DNA of 64,000 bases from Yponomeuta sedellus (lineage: Eukaryota; Arthropoda; Insecta; Lepidoptera; Yponomeutidae), in the NCBI GenBank assembly GCA_934045075.1, contig OW203725.1, positions 1,516,775-1,580,774 of the forward strand, read 5' to 3'. Within the stretch, counting starts at the first letter, position 1. Each line of letters begins with the position of its first letter. Under the pieces are notes generated by a model. The model ran no database searches. It saw only the letters and a list, made by a program, of their open reading frames with translations, and was not told where the DNA came from. Made by a program: the position numbers and the translations under genes. Below, piece by piece: positions 1 to 9,997 of this stretch.

Positions 1-525
1 TAATAGATAAATAGTTTAAGTGATGTACAAACCCACATTATGCTTTTGAACAATAAACAAATTATTATTGTAATTATTATTGTAATTATAAGCAGTTTAG
101 GAATCGAGTCTCGGAGTTTTCCGAGGGTTTCGCGAACTTTAAAGACTATATTTTCATTATCTAATTACATACGAATAGTTTTCAGATTTTTAAATGTAGA
201 TTTAGTACAAGACGATAATATTTTCCAAATTTCATCGTTCTAGGTCAAGGAGAGCATGAATTTTGATTCTCTAGAGTGTGAAAATATATGTTTTTTGCAG
301 CACAAACAGCTGTAACTTTTTTTGCATTAACTACAAAGTTTGATTTTTTCACAACTTCCAGAGACTCTAGACCAACTGCTTATCGTGTCTTGCGAAGCAC
401 GGAACCGCTCGGGAAAATGCCAATAGCGTTAGTCCTAGACGGTTACCTATTCATGTACTGAACGCACCCTGTAGCTTAGTCTTTGTGGTCATTCAAGATC
501 GCTCAGACTGCTGGGGCTACAAGTG
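1..525. other. Non-coding stretch with repeat fragment
   Basis: I see no gene here. The short plus-strand ORF at 40-243 is low-complexity and has no recognisable motif. Positions about 385-455 (gcgaagcacggaa... ...tagcg) are a decayed fragment of the 5S-like repeat described at 31505-31880. No peptidase C48 exon continuing the gene at 877-3257 was recognised on the minus strand, so its next exon probably lies outside the window. Confidence 0.5.
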
Positions 526-652
526 CTTCAGATCCATTTTCAGCAATTCAGATCTGCTTTCAGCGATTCAGATCCTATTTCAGCAATTCAGATCCACTTT
601 CAGCGTTTCAGATCTGCTTTCAGCAATTCAGATCCGCTTTTAGTGATTCAGG
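526..652. repeat. 20-bp minisatellite
   Basis: About 6.5 head-to-tail copies of a 20-bp unit of the form cagcRattcagatcYgcttt. The block spacing is exactly 20 bp from 541 to 640. Copies differ by 1-4 bases, and alternating copies (aattcagatctgc versus gattcagatccta) are more alike than neighbours, which suggests an earlier 40-bp duplication. Confidence 0.85.
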
Positions 653-745
653 TTAATAATAGGGTTATTTAATTTTTCATTTATGCATGAACTTTTCCCT
701 GATAGGTACATAGGCCTTGCCATCCACATTATGAATTAATTTATG

Positions 746-812
746 AGAGGTTGCGGGTTCGAATCCCGGCATGGGTGAAATTTTTAGCCTCTAAATAGGT
801 TTTTAATTTATA
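746..812 (+). repeat. tRNA-SINE fragment (family A)
   Basis: Contains the T-arm half of the tRNA-like module (gcgggttcgaatcccggc) and the family-specific body 'tttttagcctctaaatagg'. The 5' half of the tRNA-like region is missing. Confidence 0.8.
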
Positions 813-876
813 CAGCGTTTACCCTGGATGTCTGAAAATATTATGTAGGAATTAAGTCAAGAGGGGTCAAACATAC

Positions 877-3257
877 CTGTGTATTCTTAAATTGAATTTC
901 TCTACCAGTAGTTGGCCAGGAGGTCCCGGTCCTAAAGCTTTATTGACTCGCTTCTCCTGTTCTGGTGTCAGAGGGGGCAACTCAACTGTGGGCTGGGGCT
1001 CCTCAATCAGACTCTCTGGTATACTTAACTCATATTTAAGTTTATGTTCTAAATGCGCTAGTTTTTGCTCGTAGTTTACTTTTGATATGATGTCGTTCTC
1101 GCGGCGCGCGTCTTTGAGTTTCTCCTGGGTGTCTTGCCGTTTCTTCTTGTATTTACGGTCTAGTTTCGCGAGCCAGTCTTCGGAAGTTATTGCTTGTTCT
1201 TTGTGGAAGTCTTTGAGTGAATTTACTGGGTCTATCTTCTGGGATGACGTAGTTGAGGATGGTGAAGGTACAATTTCGACTTCAGAGTCAGAGGAGTTTA
1301 TTGAAGCAACTGTCACTGGATCATACTCCTTTGATATTGCATTGTCCTTGTCAGCGTTCAAGCCTCTTTCTACAAATCTAATTTCATCTAAAGCTTTTTT
1401 CTGAGATCTCTGTGTGGATCTTAATGAAGCTGAATCTTCTGATAAGTTGATGAGTTCTATAGGCCTTGACATAGAAACTGGCTTGGTTGTGCCAGCTACT
1501 CGCCTTATTAGTTCTTGGTAATTTCTTTTCTCGTCCAAGTTAAACACTTCTGAGATGGCAGATCTGGCGTTGCCATTCATATTTAAGTATCTATTTCTTG
1601 ATTGTGAGAGATTCGCTGTTTTCATTGGCTGCATCCATCTTGGGACTGAAGGGGGGACCTTTTTGTATCCTTTAGTGATGCCTACAGGTGCTTTGAATTT
1701 GCTATAGAGTTTTGGGGATGTTGAAGCATTATTTTCACTAAGTTTTCTTTGCGAGAGTAGCCTGTAATATTGTGGTGATCGCTCTGCACTTCGTAAGCCT
1801 GACACATTATTATTCTTTGATACAAAGTACTTGTAAGGTCTCTCAGGTGGGGGAGATGTGATCTTCTTAACAAATATTATGTCTTCTGGTTGGTCACATT
1901 CATTTTCTTCATCTTCGTCTAAGTCTATGTAAACTTTAGGTTGGGCTTGCTTATTATTCTTTGCTGGTTGTGTCTCCACCCAACGGATCTGGAGATTGAA
2001 AATATGTATTTAATTTGTTTAATTGGCCAAGTTAATATCCCAATTGAGTCCTATATTTTAGAATTTAATTACGATTATGACATTTTTTATTATGATATCA
2101 AAGTGAGTGGCTAATTATTTACTATTGATGGACCAACTAGGTTTCTTACAAAGGAAGCAAATCTGCGGTATGCCATAAGAACAAAGTAAAGATTACAGAT
2201 TGTGCAGTGTCTGATCCAGAAGTAAAGTTAGTAATCAAATAAAGTGCATAGACAATCTTTAAAAATTATGCATCATATTGTGGGATGGAAATAGACTGTA
2301 TTACTAATGTGAGCAAATTGAGAAATAAGTGAAATGTTCGAGGATATTTTAGTTATACTAAAGGAAAACCATAAAAAATTAAGATGCAATAATACAAAAT
2401 CAATTTTAAGTGTAAAAAAAGCTCCAAGGAGTTCATAGCAATCTCAGTAAATGTGAATATTTAGGACTGTCATATATAATAGTTTTGCAGTCTGCAGAGA
2501 GTGGTACCAGGGAAAGCAAGGTAAAGACAAAACTTACCTCAGGTTCATCATCATCCTCTTCATCATCAATCACAGCATGTATCACTGGGCGCACAGGTGT
2601 GTGTATGCGAGGTTTCCTGGCTGGAGTTCCCGAGCCATCAACTAATTTGATTGGTACTTGTCTGAATCTATGACCTAACTTTTCTGTACTGACGTTTGGT
2701 GTTGAAGTACTGGGGTGTCCAGCCTCCAATTGAATTGGCACATACCGAACATTATGCTTTTCCCGTTTCTCCCAATCATCTGAAATGTGAAAGTAAGCCA
2801 TGTACCTATAAGTTCGAGTTGATTATTGGCTACGAATGGTTGCATGGGGCATTAAAATGGGTAAAGAAGTACCGTTCATGGACATACTGTCGGGGAAACT
2901 GGTGCGCTTCAGTGCCTTTAGCCTTTTAAGAGCCGGCGAATCGTCATCCGCGGCCAGTTCATCTTCATTCCTGCAAAACAAGTCAGATTTTCATACAAAC
3001 TGACATCGACGTAGCGGTTTAGATTAGTGATAGTACGCACGCCCAAAACTTTGCAGCAAGCTTCAAAGGTATTTTGATCATGGTTCAGTCGTTGGGTAGC
3101 ACGGTGAGCAGAATAATGCAGGCTTTGCCGCCATAACTAAACCGTAATGAAGTAAACAAGAAATGTCATACCTATCACGTTTGTAATTTGTTCGCGAGTT
3201 TGTTTCTTCTCCGCTTAGGCCCAAGAGATTCCTAATGTATGTTTTTAAATACTCCAT
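877..3257 (-). CDS. Probable SUMO protease (SENP/Ulp1 type), N-terminal part, 3' end outside window
   Basis: I joined four minus-strand exons: 3257-3172 (ATG, 28 codons), 2970-2873, 2779-2538 and 1988-877. All junctions are GT/AG and phases match (2, 1, 0, then open in phase 2), giving about 511 residues with no stop. The start has G at -3 and +4. The product is mostly hydrophilic and Ser/Pro rich, with acidic runs (DDEEDDD near residue 130; DLDEDEE near residue 160) and a Lys/Glu-rich helix near the C-terminal end. The last residues (LTPEQEKRVNKAL, then LLVEKFNLRIHR) resemble the linker that precedes the catalytic C48 domain of SENP1/Ulp1, which removes SUMO from proteins in the nucleus. The His-Asp-Cys catalytic domain itself is not in this window, so function is inferred from that linker only. 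The longest exon read as one ORF has no ATG; its first codons are ATC CGT TGG after the acceptor. Confidence 0.62.
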
Positions 3258-4128
3258 TTCATTAAAATTATCTTGCCATCACTTTCTAGGTTGTTTTCTA
3301 ATGAATAATCACTGAAAAACGCTAAAATTCGCCATTTGACAGATGTGCGATGGCATTATTTCTTGTGCTCCATAGACAAAAAAAATGTCTAAGCGTTGAT
3401 GATTGGGTTGGGTGAACGAAAAACCGGTATTTATCGCTATATTATGTTTGGATGGTTAAAGGCTCTCTCACACGTAGGCGCGTTGCGCGTTACGTTTTGC
3501 GGTCCTCCGTCCTGGGATATGCGAACCTTTAGTTCACATGTGTCGGTCATTCAACGAAATATCAAATAAAAAGTTCGATGCCCTTGATATTTTTGTGAAC
3601 CTCAGTCGTTTTAAATCACAATTAGTTAAGCTAAAAAATTTGTAAGTTAGATTGTTAATTGTTGTCTAAACTTTTCTTAGTTTTTTTTTATTTAATTAAA
3701 TACCTACTTATTTAAGTAAAGAGAGCTTTTATGGATCTATCTGTAGAAGCAGATCGAGCCATAATTATCTTCGGCTGCGACCGTTTGGAGTAAGGTGTCT
3801 GCGATACTTTGCGCTGAGTGGTCGCATTTGGTTGTATGTGGCTTGGTGTGTTTTGGCGCACGTCCATATTCTAACATGCTGACATCACACGTTGAAGGAT
3901 ATGTAACTAGACTATAAGTTTTCGTCATGATATTTTTACATGTTATGTTACTTATCTGTTGTGTAATGCTATAAATAAAATAAAAAAATTGAATTCCTTC
4001 CGATAATACCTACATACGATTTCAGAATACACGCATGTGATGTGATCCCAAACCTGCGACATCGACATCGTTACTTTAGTACCTATATGTTAAGGTCCTT
4101 AAGGACGTTTTATCTAATCTGTGTCGAA
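3258..4128. other. Upstream region of the SENP-like gene
   Basis: The 5' UTR and promoter of the minus-strand gene should lie just above 3257, but no clear TATA or initiator was found. Positions 3460-3545 (cacacgtaggcgcgttgcg) look like a MITE piece. Positions about 3738-3990 are one copy of a dispersed repeat whose inverted partner is at 15880-16014. Confidence 0.4.
3738..3990 (-). repeat. Dispersed repeat, copy 1
   Basis: About 125 bp of the left half of this segment (catgctgacatcacacgttg... ...tgttgtgtaatgctataaat) recurs in inverted orientation at 15888-16014. Both copies translate to the same short peptide start (MTKTYSLVTYPSTCD), which is explained by the shared DNA and not by a gene. 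Confidence 0.75.
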
Positions 4129-4902
4129 ATGCCGAACCCACGTAATTATTGTGCAGTGGATAAAGTAAGTAGTATTTCAAATCTTATATTTATTTCTTTA
4201 AACATTTTTTTTTTGGACTTGTTAATTTTGATTCTAAATAACCACATCCGTTCTAAAATTATTATGCGTAAGTGTCTCTGTCTGTCACGTTTTCACAGCT
4301 GTACTGTGGCTATACCGCAAAAATAAAAAAAAATGCACAACAATCAAAGTCGTAAATTGATGGAAAATGCCAAAAATAACAATTTTATAATAGTTCGCTC
4401 CAAGACTTTTAGCAGTTGCTAAAAGTCGTGGAGTCGTGAAAAACAAATACATGCACTGAGTGAGGGTGCTTCTTCGAGCAAGGTGTTCTTTGGTGATTTG
4501 CGGGGCAATTTTCAAACTTAATATTTTTTTTTAAATTGACATCTGAATCTTAAATTATACGTATAAATAATATTTTTAAAGGAAGAGGCAGCTCGGAGAG
4601 TGATATACTTACAGAGATTAAAAAATTGGAGGCTACGCAAATCACAAAACTCCCCACGAAAATGATATTGTTAAATTTAACTTTCTCAATCCAGTTGTTT
4701 ATTGTTATTTCTTATTGAAAAGGAGTTATTATTACTTATAATGTTTATCAGATAAAATAATAGGTAAAGAAGTAACTAAAACAAATTGTTTTTGACTCAA
4801 ATCAGTCGAGCGTTATTTATTATTAGTTGAAGATAAATTATTACAAAAGTATAACACAAATTAAAACGTTTTTATAAAATTAACAGTTTCTTTTATCTGT
4901 AA
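4129..4902. other. No clear gene
   Basis: ATG at 4129 opens a 12-codon stretch (MPNPRNYCAVDK) that ends at a good donor (gtaagtag, 4165). No matching acceptor exon could be supported. Two copies of the TGATTTNCGTGG motif lie at 4633-4644 and 4654-4665 (minus orientation, each with one mismatch). Confidence 0.3.
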
Positions 4903-6103
4903 TCATTTTTTCTTTAAGTTATATTTTCGGGAACTTATTCGACTTTTCACTCGTCTAGCTTTTTGTTCGCGGCGGTTTAAGTCATGTGAATAGCAAGTAT
5001 TTTTCCCTCGGCTTTCCTTTTATAATATCTCGCTCGGTTTTTGGCCTTGAACTCTTCATTATTTTTAAGCCTCTCTCTTCGTCTTCTTTCGGACAACTTC
5101 TTTCTTTCTAATTTTTCTTCTCTTGTTAACGGCATTTTTGGTCTGAAATGTAAATTCAATTGAAATTTAATATACTTAAAGGTATAGATAGAAAATCGAA
5201 TGCTTTTTCATAATTGTAAGGTATTTGTAAAATCAGAAACCCATAAACTGTGACATAAAAAAATATTATCATAAAAAACTCAAACTTATTTCATTTGCGT
5301 GGTTAAAAATTGATTTCCGTGGGTCAAAACTACCACGTAAACCACGAAAATCACGACCACGAAAATCAAAATAAACCCGTTTATGTTAAAACCTTAAAAT
5401 ACCTTTTGAGCAAATTAACTGTGTTCTGTACATAAGTTTCTTTACCTAATATTCGTTCGCTACATTAGATTATTCAATAAATAAATTCACAGTTACCGGA
5501 GAAAATAGTACCACGCAAATCAAAGTTTTGAGAAAACATGCCCACGCAACTAGATTCTTACCTTTATATTTCGGAAACTCGACGCATCGTCACACAAGCA
5601 CTCTGCCCGGACGTCGGACTTCGGAGCACGACTAGTTGTAACTCGCATTCAAATGACGCAACATGGTCCGTCTCGTTAGGGATGTACTCTTGCAAATTTA
5701 CAATGATCCACGCAAATCAGTCGCTACCTCGGGACAGTTACATTTTATTTTTTTTAGTGACTGTTATTATTTTAGAACTATAGAATATTTTTTTTAAAGC
5801 ATCGTTAACTTCTTAGGATTTAGTGTTTTTTTTTTTTGGTAAGCCTGTAGCGCTTAGTTTTATAGTACATTACACAACTAGGGTGGTAATACAAAGAAAG
5901 GCCGAGATCGCAGAAGTTTGCGGCCCGAGCTGCAAGCGAGGGACGTAAATATGCGATCGAGAGCTTTCTTTATTACCTCCCGTGTTGTGTACATCTTTTT
6001 ATGTCTACACTTGGCCAGAAAGCCACTTTATTGCCAGGTGCGGCATAAAATATATTATTTACTAAGTGACTGGATCTGGGTTTGGGACGCTCCACGCAAA
6101 TCA
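4633..6103. promoter_or_regulatory. Cluster of nine TGATTTNCGTGG motifs
   Basis: Plus orientation: 5291-5302 (one mismatch) and 5311-5322. Minus orientation (CCACGNAAATCA): 4633-4644 (one mismatch), 4654-4665 (one mismatch), 5342-5353, 5357-5368, 5511-5522, 5708-5719 and 6092-6103. Such spaced, bidirectional copies of a 12-mer are typical of protein-binding arrays such as subterminal transposase sites, but no terminal inverted repeats were found around it. Confidence 0.5.
4903..5142 (-). pseudogene. Small basic coding exon, frameshifted
   Basis: An acceptor-like site (tttacatttcag, ending at 5143) precedes ATG at 5135 and an open frame of 52 codons to TAA at 4977. The peptide is dominated by Arg/Lys/Glu (REEKLERKKLSERRRRERLK, then YYKRKAEGK) and should be helical and nucleic-acid-binding. 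Directly after the stop, another frame stays open for about 25 more codons (NRREQKARRVKSR, ending LKKK and TGA at 4903) with the same basic composition. A two-base excess near 4977-4981 would join them. I recall unnamed lepidopteran proteins with this kind of repeated basic block, but cannot name a family. It could instead be a genuine short exon with chance downstream composition. Confidence 0.4.
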
Positions 6104-6705
6104 AAGAATGGGGGTGTTTTAATTTTTTAACTATAGTAAATGTAAAGGTAATTTAAAAATTATGAATTACCCAATTAAAAGATGATTATAGGTATGCCTG
6201 AAAAAAAAAGTGGCTGGCTGGGTTTTCGATTTCCATTATTTTTAAGCGATGCCGCTTGAAACATGAGTCCCAAAGAATGACCCGACAAAGATGGGTAGTT
6301 ACCATCGATAAAATACTAATACTTTAGTAATATTTGTTTTTAATGTTAAACTGGCTTTTTAGTGTTTCGTAGTAAACATTAGAAACAAAACATGTACAAC
6401 AAACATGGATGTCAAATATTTACGTATTTCTCGAATTCAAACCAATATAATGTTTGCTTTTCAGACGCCGCAATTGGCTTGAGATAATAGATCTAATAAC
6501 AACTTGTCATTTTATATTACATATTTTTGACAAATAAATAAATATGGTTATTTCACAACATTCGTTTTATTACAGTAATAATCATGATAGGTATAACCCT
6601 AGCGCATTCGTGCGATGACGCGCTTGCACGTGAGTCGCACGGTGGGCAACACAATCTCGACTCTTTGAGCGGGTACTTATGGTATATTTCTCCTCGCTGT
6701 GTACG
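6104..6705. other. No gene seen
   Basis: AT-rich sequence without splice-supported coding potential. The short ORFs at 5918-6130 and 6584-6778 have no motif and overlap repeat material. Confidence 0.4.
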
Positions 6706-7501
6706 GGTTCCCTATTTCATACCGAAAATTCTTTGTACGAAATACGGTTCACCTACGAATGATACGTCGAACGATTGATTGTTAGACACCTTATTCATTC
6801 GAATGTTTATACACCGACTGCTTGTTGGTTCGATGCTCGTTACATCGAAAACTTTACTGCGATGCTTTTTAATGCGACAGTTAATTATATCGAATGTTTA
6901 TGCACCGACTGCTGTTAGTTCGGTGCCTTGTTAAATCATTAGTATCGATTCATTATTATAAAAGTACATAGAAGTTTTTAATGTCATGCATAGGTAATCT
7001 CTTTTCATTTTTCATTGGCATAATCGAGGGTAGTTCACATTTCATTCCCAATCTGATTTCGTGAAGTGTTTATTCATTCGGACTGCAGATTTAGTTAAAA
7101 TTACAAGTATTTTTTGCCGGTAATAATGTCAATATCGACCAATTTACGAGTATTAAAGTCAAAGAGAGGGAATATTATTATCATAGACGGATATGAGTTT
7201 CGCATTAATAATAACAACCCTTAAATTTATTACATTAAAATATTCTGTTCCTGCAAGTAAAACTCTCGGCAAAACGTTTTTTGAAGCAGCGAAGCACTGA
7301 AGAAATAAGCATCGATAATATAATGTACCGGTGTAACATTTTTCAAAGTAACGAGGCATCCACAAAACGTTTTCGAAGTAACAAGGCACCGAACAATGAA
7401 AGTATCGGATTAAAAAAGCGTCGAACAATCAACCCTTCGCAGTATCATTCGTAGGTGAACCGTATTTCGAACAAAGAATTTTCGGTATAAAATAGGGAAC
7501 C
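6706..7501. mobile_element. MITE-like element with about 60-80 bp terminal inverted repeats
   Basis: The left end (ggttccctatttcatacc, 6706 onward to gatac at 6761-6765) is the inverted complement of 7442-7501 with few mismatches. Weaker matching continues inward to about 6787 and 7419. The interior (about 630 bp) holds related short modules on both sides (tcgaatgtttatRcaccgactgc twice on the left; cgaagtaacaaggcaccg and relatives on the right) and no coding frame. No clean target duplication was found: the flanks ctgtgtacg and actgtgaac are only similar. Superfamily unknown. Confidence 0.7.
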
Positions 7502-7678
7502 ACTGTGAACAGTAGTTATTATTATTAAGAATTTGTAGGCTATTATAGCGTAGGTATTTTCGCTTTAGTATGGGAGTGATGTATCTGTAACGTAGTAACT
7601 ATTATCTAATCTGTGTTTTTACCGAATAGTTATACTTAGTTACGAGTGTTTTAAAAATGTACAAAATGGATATATATT

Positions 7679-8040
7679 ATACTATTTTTTATTTTTAATG
7701 CACTAACCCGTGCTAAGGAATAAATTTAAAAACCTATTTAGAGGCTAAAAATTTCACCCATGCCGGGATTCGAACCCGCAACCTCTGGCTATCCGTGCCA
7801 GCGCTCTACCAATTGAGCCAATGGGCGACTCACGGCATCAGTGAAATTTCGAACCTCTTTACACTATTCTCTGTATTACATACAGGCAGCGACATCTGAC
7901 TTAAGCAAATTGCATTACTTACAGCCCCGACTACCTACTTTGTAGTTAGGTTTAACATCGGAACGATATCACTGTACCCACATGATTATACTATTTTTTT
8001 TATTTTTAATGCACTAACCCGTGCTAAAGAACAAATTTAA
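7679..8040 (-). repeat. tRNA-SINE family A, full copy
   Basis: On the minus strand it contains a complete tRNA-like module (about 7763-7830): box A-like ggctcaattggtagagc, anticodon arm ctggc/gccag with loop ACGGATA, and box B gcgggttcgaatcccgg. The 7-base acceptor stem can pair (CGCCCAT with ATGGGTG). It is followed by the body block 'agcctctaaataggttt' and preceded by 'cagtgaaatttcgaacctct' and 'tacaggcagcgacatctg'. It is a SINE and not a tRNA gene: position 33 is C and many copies exist. Confidence 0.88.
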
Positions 8041-8275
8041 AAATTCACCCATTGGCTCAATGGGTAGAGCGCTGGCACGGATAGCCAGAGGTTGCGGGTT
8101 CGAATCCCGGCATGGGTGTTAGCCTCTAAATAGGTTTTTAAATTTGTTCCTTAGCACGGATTAGTGCATTAAAAATAAAAAATAGTATAATCATATGGGT
8201 ACAGTGATATCGTTCCGATGTTAAACCTAACTGCAAAGTAGGTAGTCGGGGCTGTAAGTAATGCAATTTGCTTAA
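8041..8275 (+). repeat. tRNA-SINE family A dimer, 5' part
   Basis: Opposite orientation to the copy at 7679-8040. The tRNA-like module (8048-8118) is followed by the tail ending in gcaatttgcTTAA, where the piggyBac-like element has inserted. The other half of the SINE resumes at 9396. The upstream block 'aatgcactaacccgtgctaa' (8009-8028) recurs inverted at 8147-8166. Confidence 0.85.
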
Positions 8276-9395
8276 CCCTTTACCGCATCGTGGTCTTAAT
8301 GCGAGCCAAACCGGTTTTTGCTCAAAAACTCTTTAAAAAGTTAAATATTGTGACCCCAGAGCATACTTGTCCGAATTCGTACCGTACTCCCCTTCATTTT
8401 GATACTACCAACGACATCTGTTGTCAAACGTTTGGAACTTATGTAACCTCAAAGTTTACTTTGGAGCGAAATTTGTACCAGTGACGATTGCCGTACTTGG
8501 AAAATAAAAATAAAATAGTTTTACAGCGTTTTCTTGCAAATATTGTAGTTGATTCGTCAGATGAATACGTAAACAACTACGTACAGGTAAGTTTTCAACT
8601 TTTTACTAGTAAATTTCATCACAAATTTGATTTTTCGCTGTGTACCTCATTTGGAACAGCATGCAAAAATGCAGAACATACTTGCGTCGGTCTGGTCTTA
8701 ATCTGACACGGCATGCAGAATATGCATTTACGGGTGTGGTCTATTTATGATCCAAAATGCATAAACTGTAGTCTTACTAGCGAATGAATATTTTATTACC
8801 TTGGGTTGCGTTAATGCATGGTTATTATTCAGACGTAAAAATGGAGATCAAGAACCATATTTGCCTTTGGCAGATTTTAAAGTAGCTGTGGCGGATGCTC
8901 TTTGTTGGACGAACAAACAGGGTAAAGGCTCAAGGAAACGTGGGCGTCCAACGGCAGATGTAGAAGAACAGATAGACGAGAAGAGAAAGAGAGGTGCAGT
9001 CTGTATAATGCCTCAACAAGATGTGCGACTGGACAGATATGACCATGTACCACAATGGGGCATCCGCCAAAGATGCGAAATGCCGAGTTGCAATGGACGC
9101 TCACACGTCTTATGCAGCAAATGCGACGTGAATTTGTGTTTAAATAACCATCGCAATTGTTACTCCGCGTTTCACCTAAGTTAATATTTTTTTTATTTCT
9201 TTATTGCATAATGGTACAAATATGACATCTGTCCTTTCTGCATGGAGTGCACAATTTCGACCAAAGTGGTTTTTTGTATTTTTTTCGAATATAATAATAA
9301 ATATGGAAAAACAAAAAAAAACGGGTTTTTTTATTTTTAATGCCCTATAACATACATTTTTTTTGGCGAAAAATAAAATATCATGCGGTAAAGGG
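8276..9395 (+). mobile_element. Decayed piggyBac-like transposon with TTAA duplications
   Basis: A 1120-bp insertion with 13-bp perfect terminal inverted repeats, CCCTTTACCGCAT at 8276 and its complement ending at 9395. It is flanked by TTAA at 8272-8275 and 9396-9399. The uninterrupted target is present in a second SINE dimer at about 41853-41873 (tgcaatttgcttaagtcaga), which confirms the boundaries. CCCT ends and TTAA targets are diagnostic of piggyBac. Only the C-terminal piece of the transposase remains, so it is non-autonomous. Confidence 0.92.
8789..9184 (+). pseudogene. C-terminal remnant of piggyBac transposase
   Basis: An open frame of about 131 codons after an in-frame TGA at 8786. 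It starts in NAWLLFRR (the conserved helix after the DDE core of piggyBac transposases) and then a KGSRKRGRPT linker. It ends in a Cys/His-rich zinc-binding tail (RCEMPSC, LCSKCDVNLC, CYSAFH), the usual C-terminal cysteine-rich domain that binds element ends. The DDBD domain and all catalytic Asp residues are deleted; the junction lies near 8780-8790. It cannot be catalytic, though it could still encode a DNA-binding fragment if expressed. Confidence 0.88.
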
Positions 9396-9576
9396 TTAAG
9401 TCAGATGTCGCTGCCTGTACGTAATACAGAGAATAGTGTAAAGAGGTTCGAAATTTCACTGATGCCGTGAGTCGCCCATTGGCTCAATTGGTAGAGCGCT
9501 GGCACGGATAGCCAGAGGTTGCGGGTTTGAATCCCGGCATGGGTGAAATTTTTAGCCTCTAAATAGGTTTTTAAAT
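9396..9576 (+). repeat. tRNA-SINE family A dimer, 3' part
   Basis: Continues the SINE interrupted at 8275: ttaagtcagatgtcgctgcc, then the block ttcgaaatttcactgatgcc, then a second tRNA-like module (9470-9545) and 'tttagcctctaaataggttt'. Two tRNA-like modules in tandem make this a dimeric copy. Confidence 0.85.
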
Positions 9577-9720
9577 ATGGATATATATTTATCATCAGAT
9601 GAAGAATTTTTGTGGAACACGAATTTGAAAAAGAATTATCGGACGATATCACGATATAAACGCAGTTATATACAGGACGCATTATTGAAAGAACGCATCC
9701 GGTATTACCGACCGATATGA
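9577..9720 (+). other. Short ORF (47 codons), unassigned
   Basis: ATG at 9577 directly after the SINE end begins a frame MDIYLSSDEEFLWN... with a basic Tyr/Arg-rich end (RTISRYKRSYIQD) and TGA at 9718. It may be the start of a decayed transposase, but there is no further support. Confidence 0.2.
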
Positions 9721-9997
9721 TAATAATAACGCTCCTATGTGGGAGACCCTTAACTTAACGTAAAAAAAAGCATTAACACTCACACACAGATTAAAAGATA
9801 ACACTGTTCACTGTACTCTGTACTGTCTGTTGTGCAATGCAATAACATAACCTCAACAACTCAGCGCCCTCCGGGATTTTCGCTATAAATTTTGCATATA
9901 AACGTAAACTTCTGTGTACACATTAACTAAAATCTTAACTGAAATAAAAGTTCTGTAAAAAACGTTCGGATAAAAAGCTAATTAATAAAGTTTTAAA

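Noticed and set aside
1087..1404. Plus-strand ORFs opposite the SENP-like exon (892-1404)
   Set aside because: Shadows of the minus-strand coding exon, whose phases and splice sites fit.
3737..3928. Conserved small protein MTKTYSLVTYPSTCD (also at 15948)
   Set aside because: The identity is explained by the shared DNA repeat; frames diverge and end right after the repeat.
4042..4326. THAP-type first exon (MPNPRNYCAVDK followed by a donor)
   Set aside because: Only one Cys is visible and no following exon with the remaining zinc ligands could be found.
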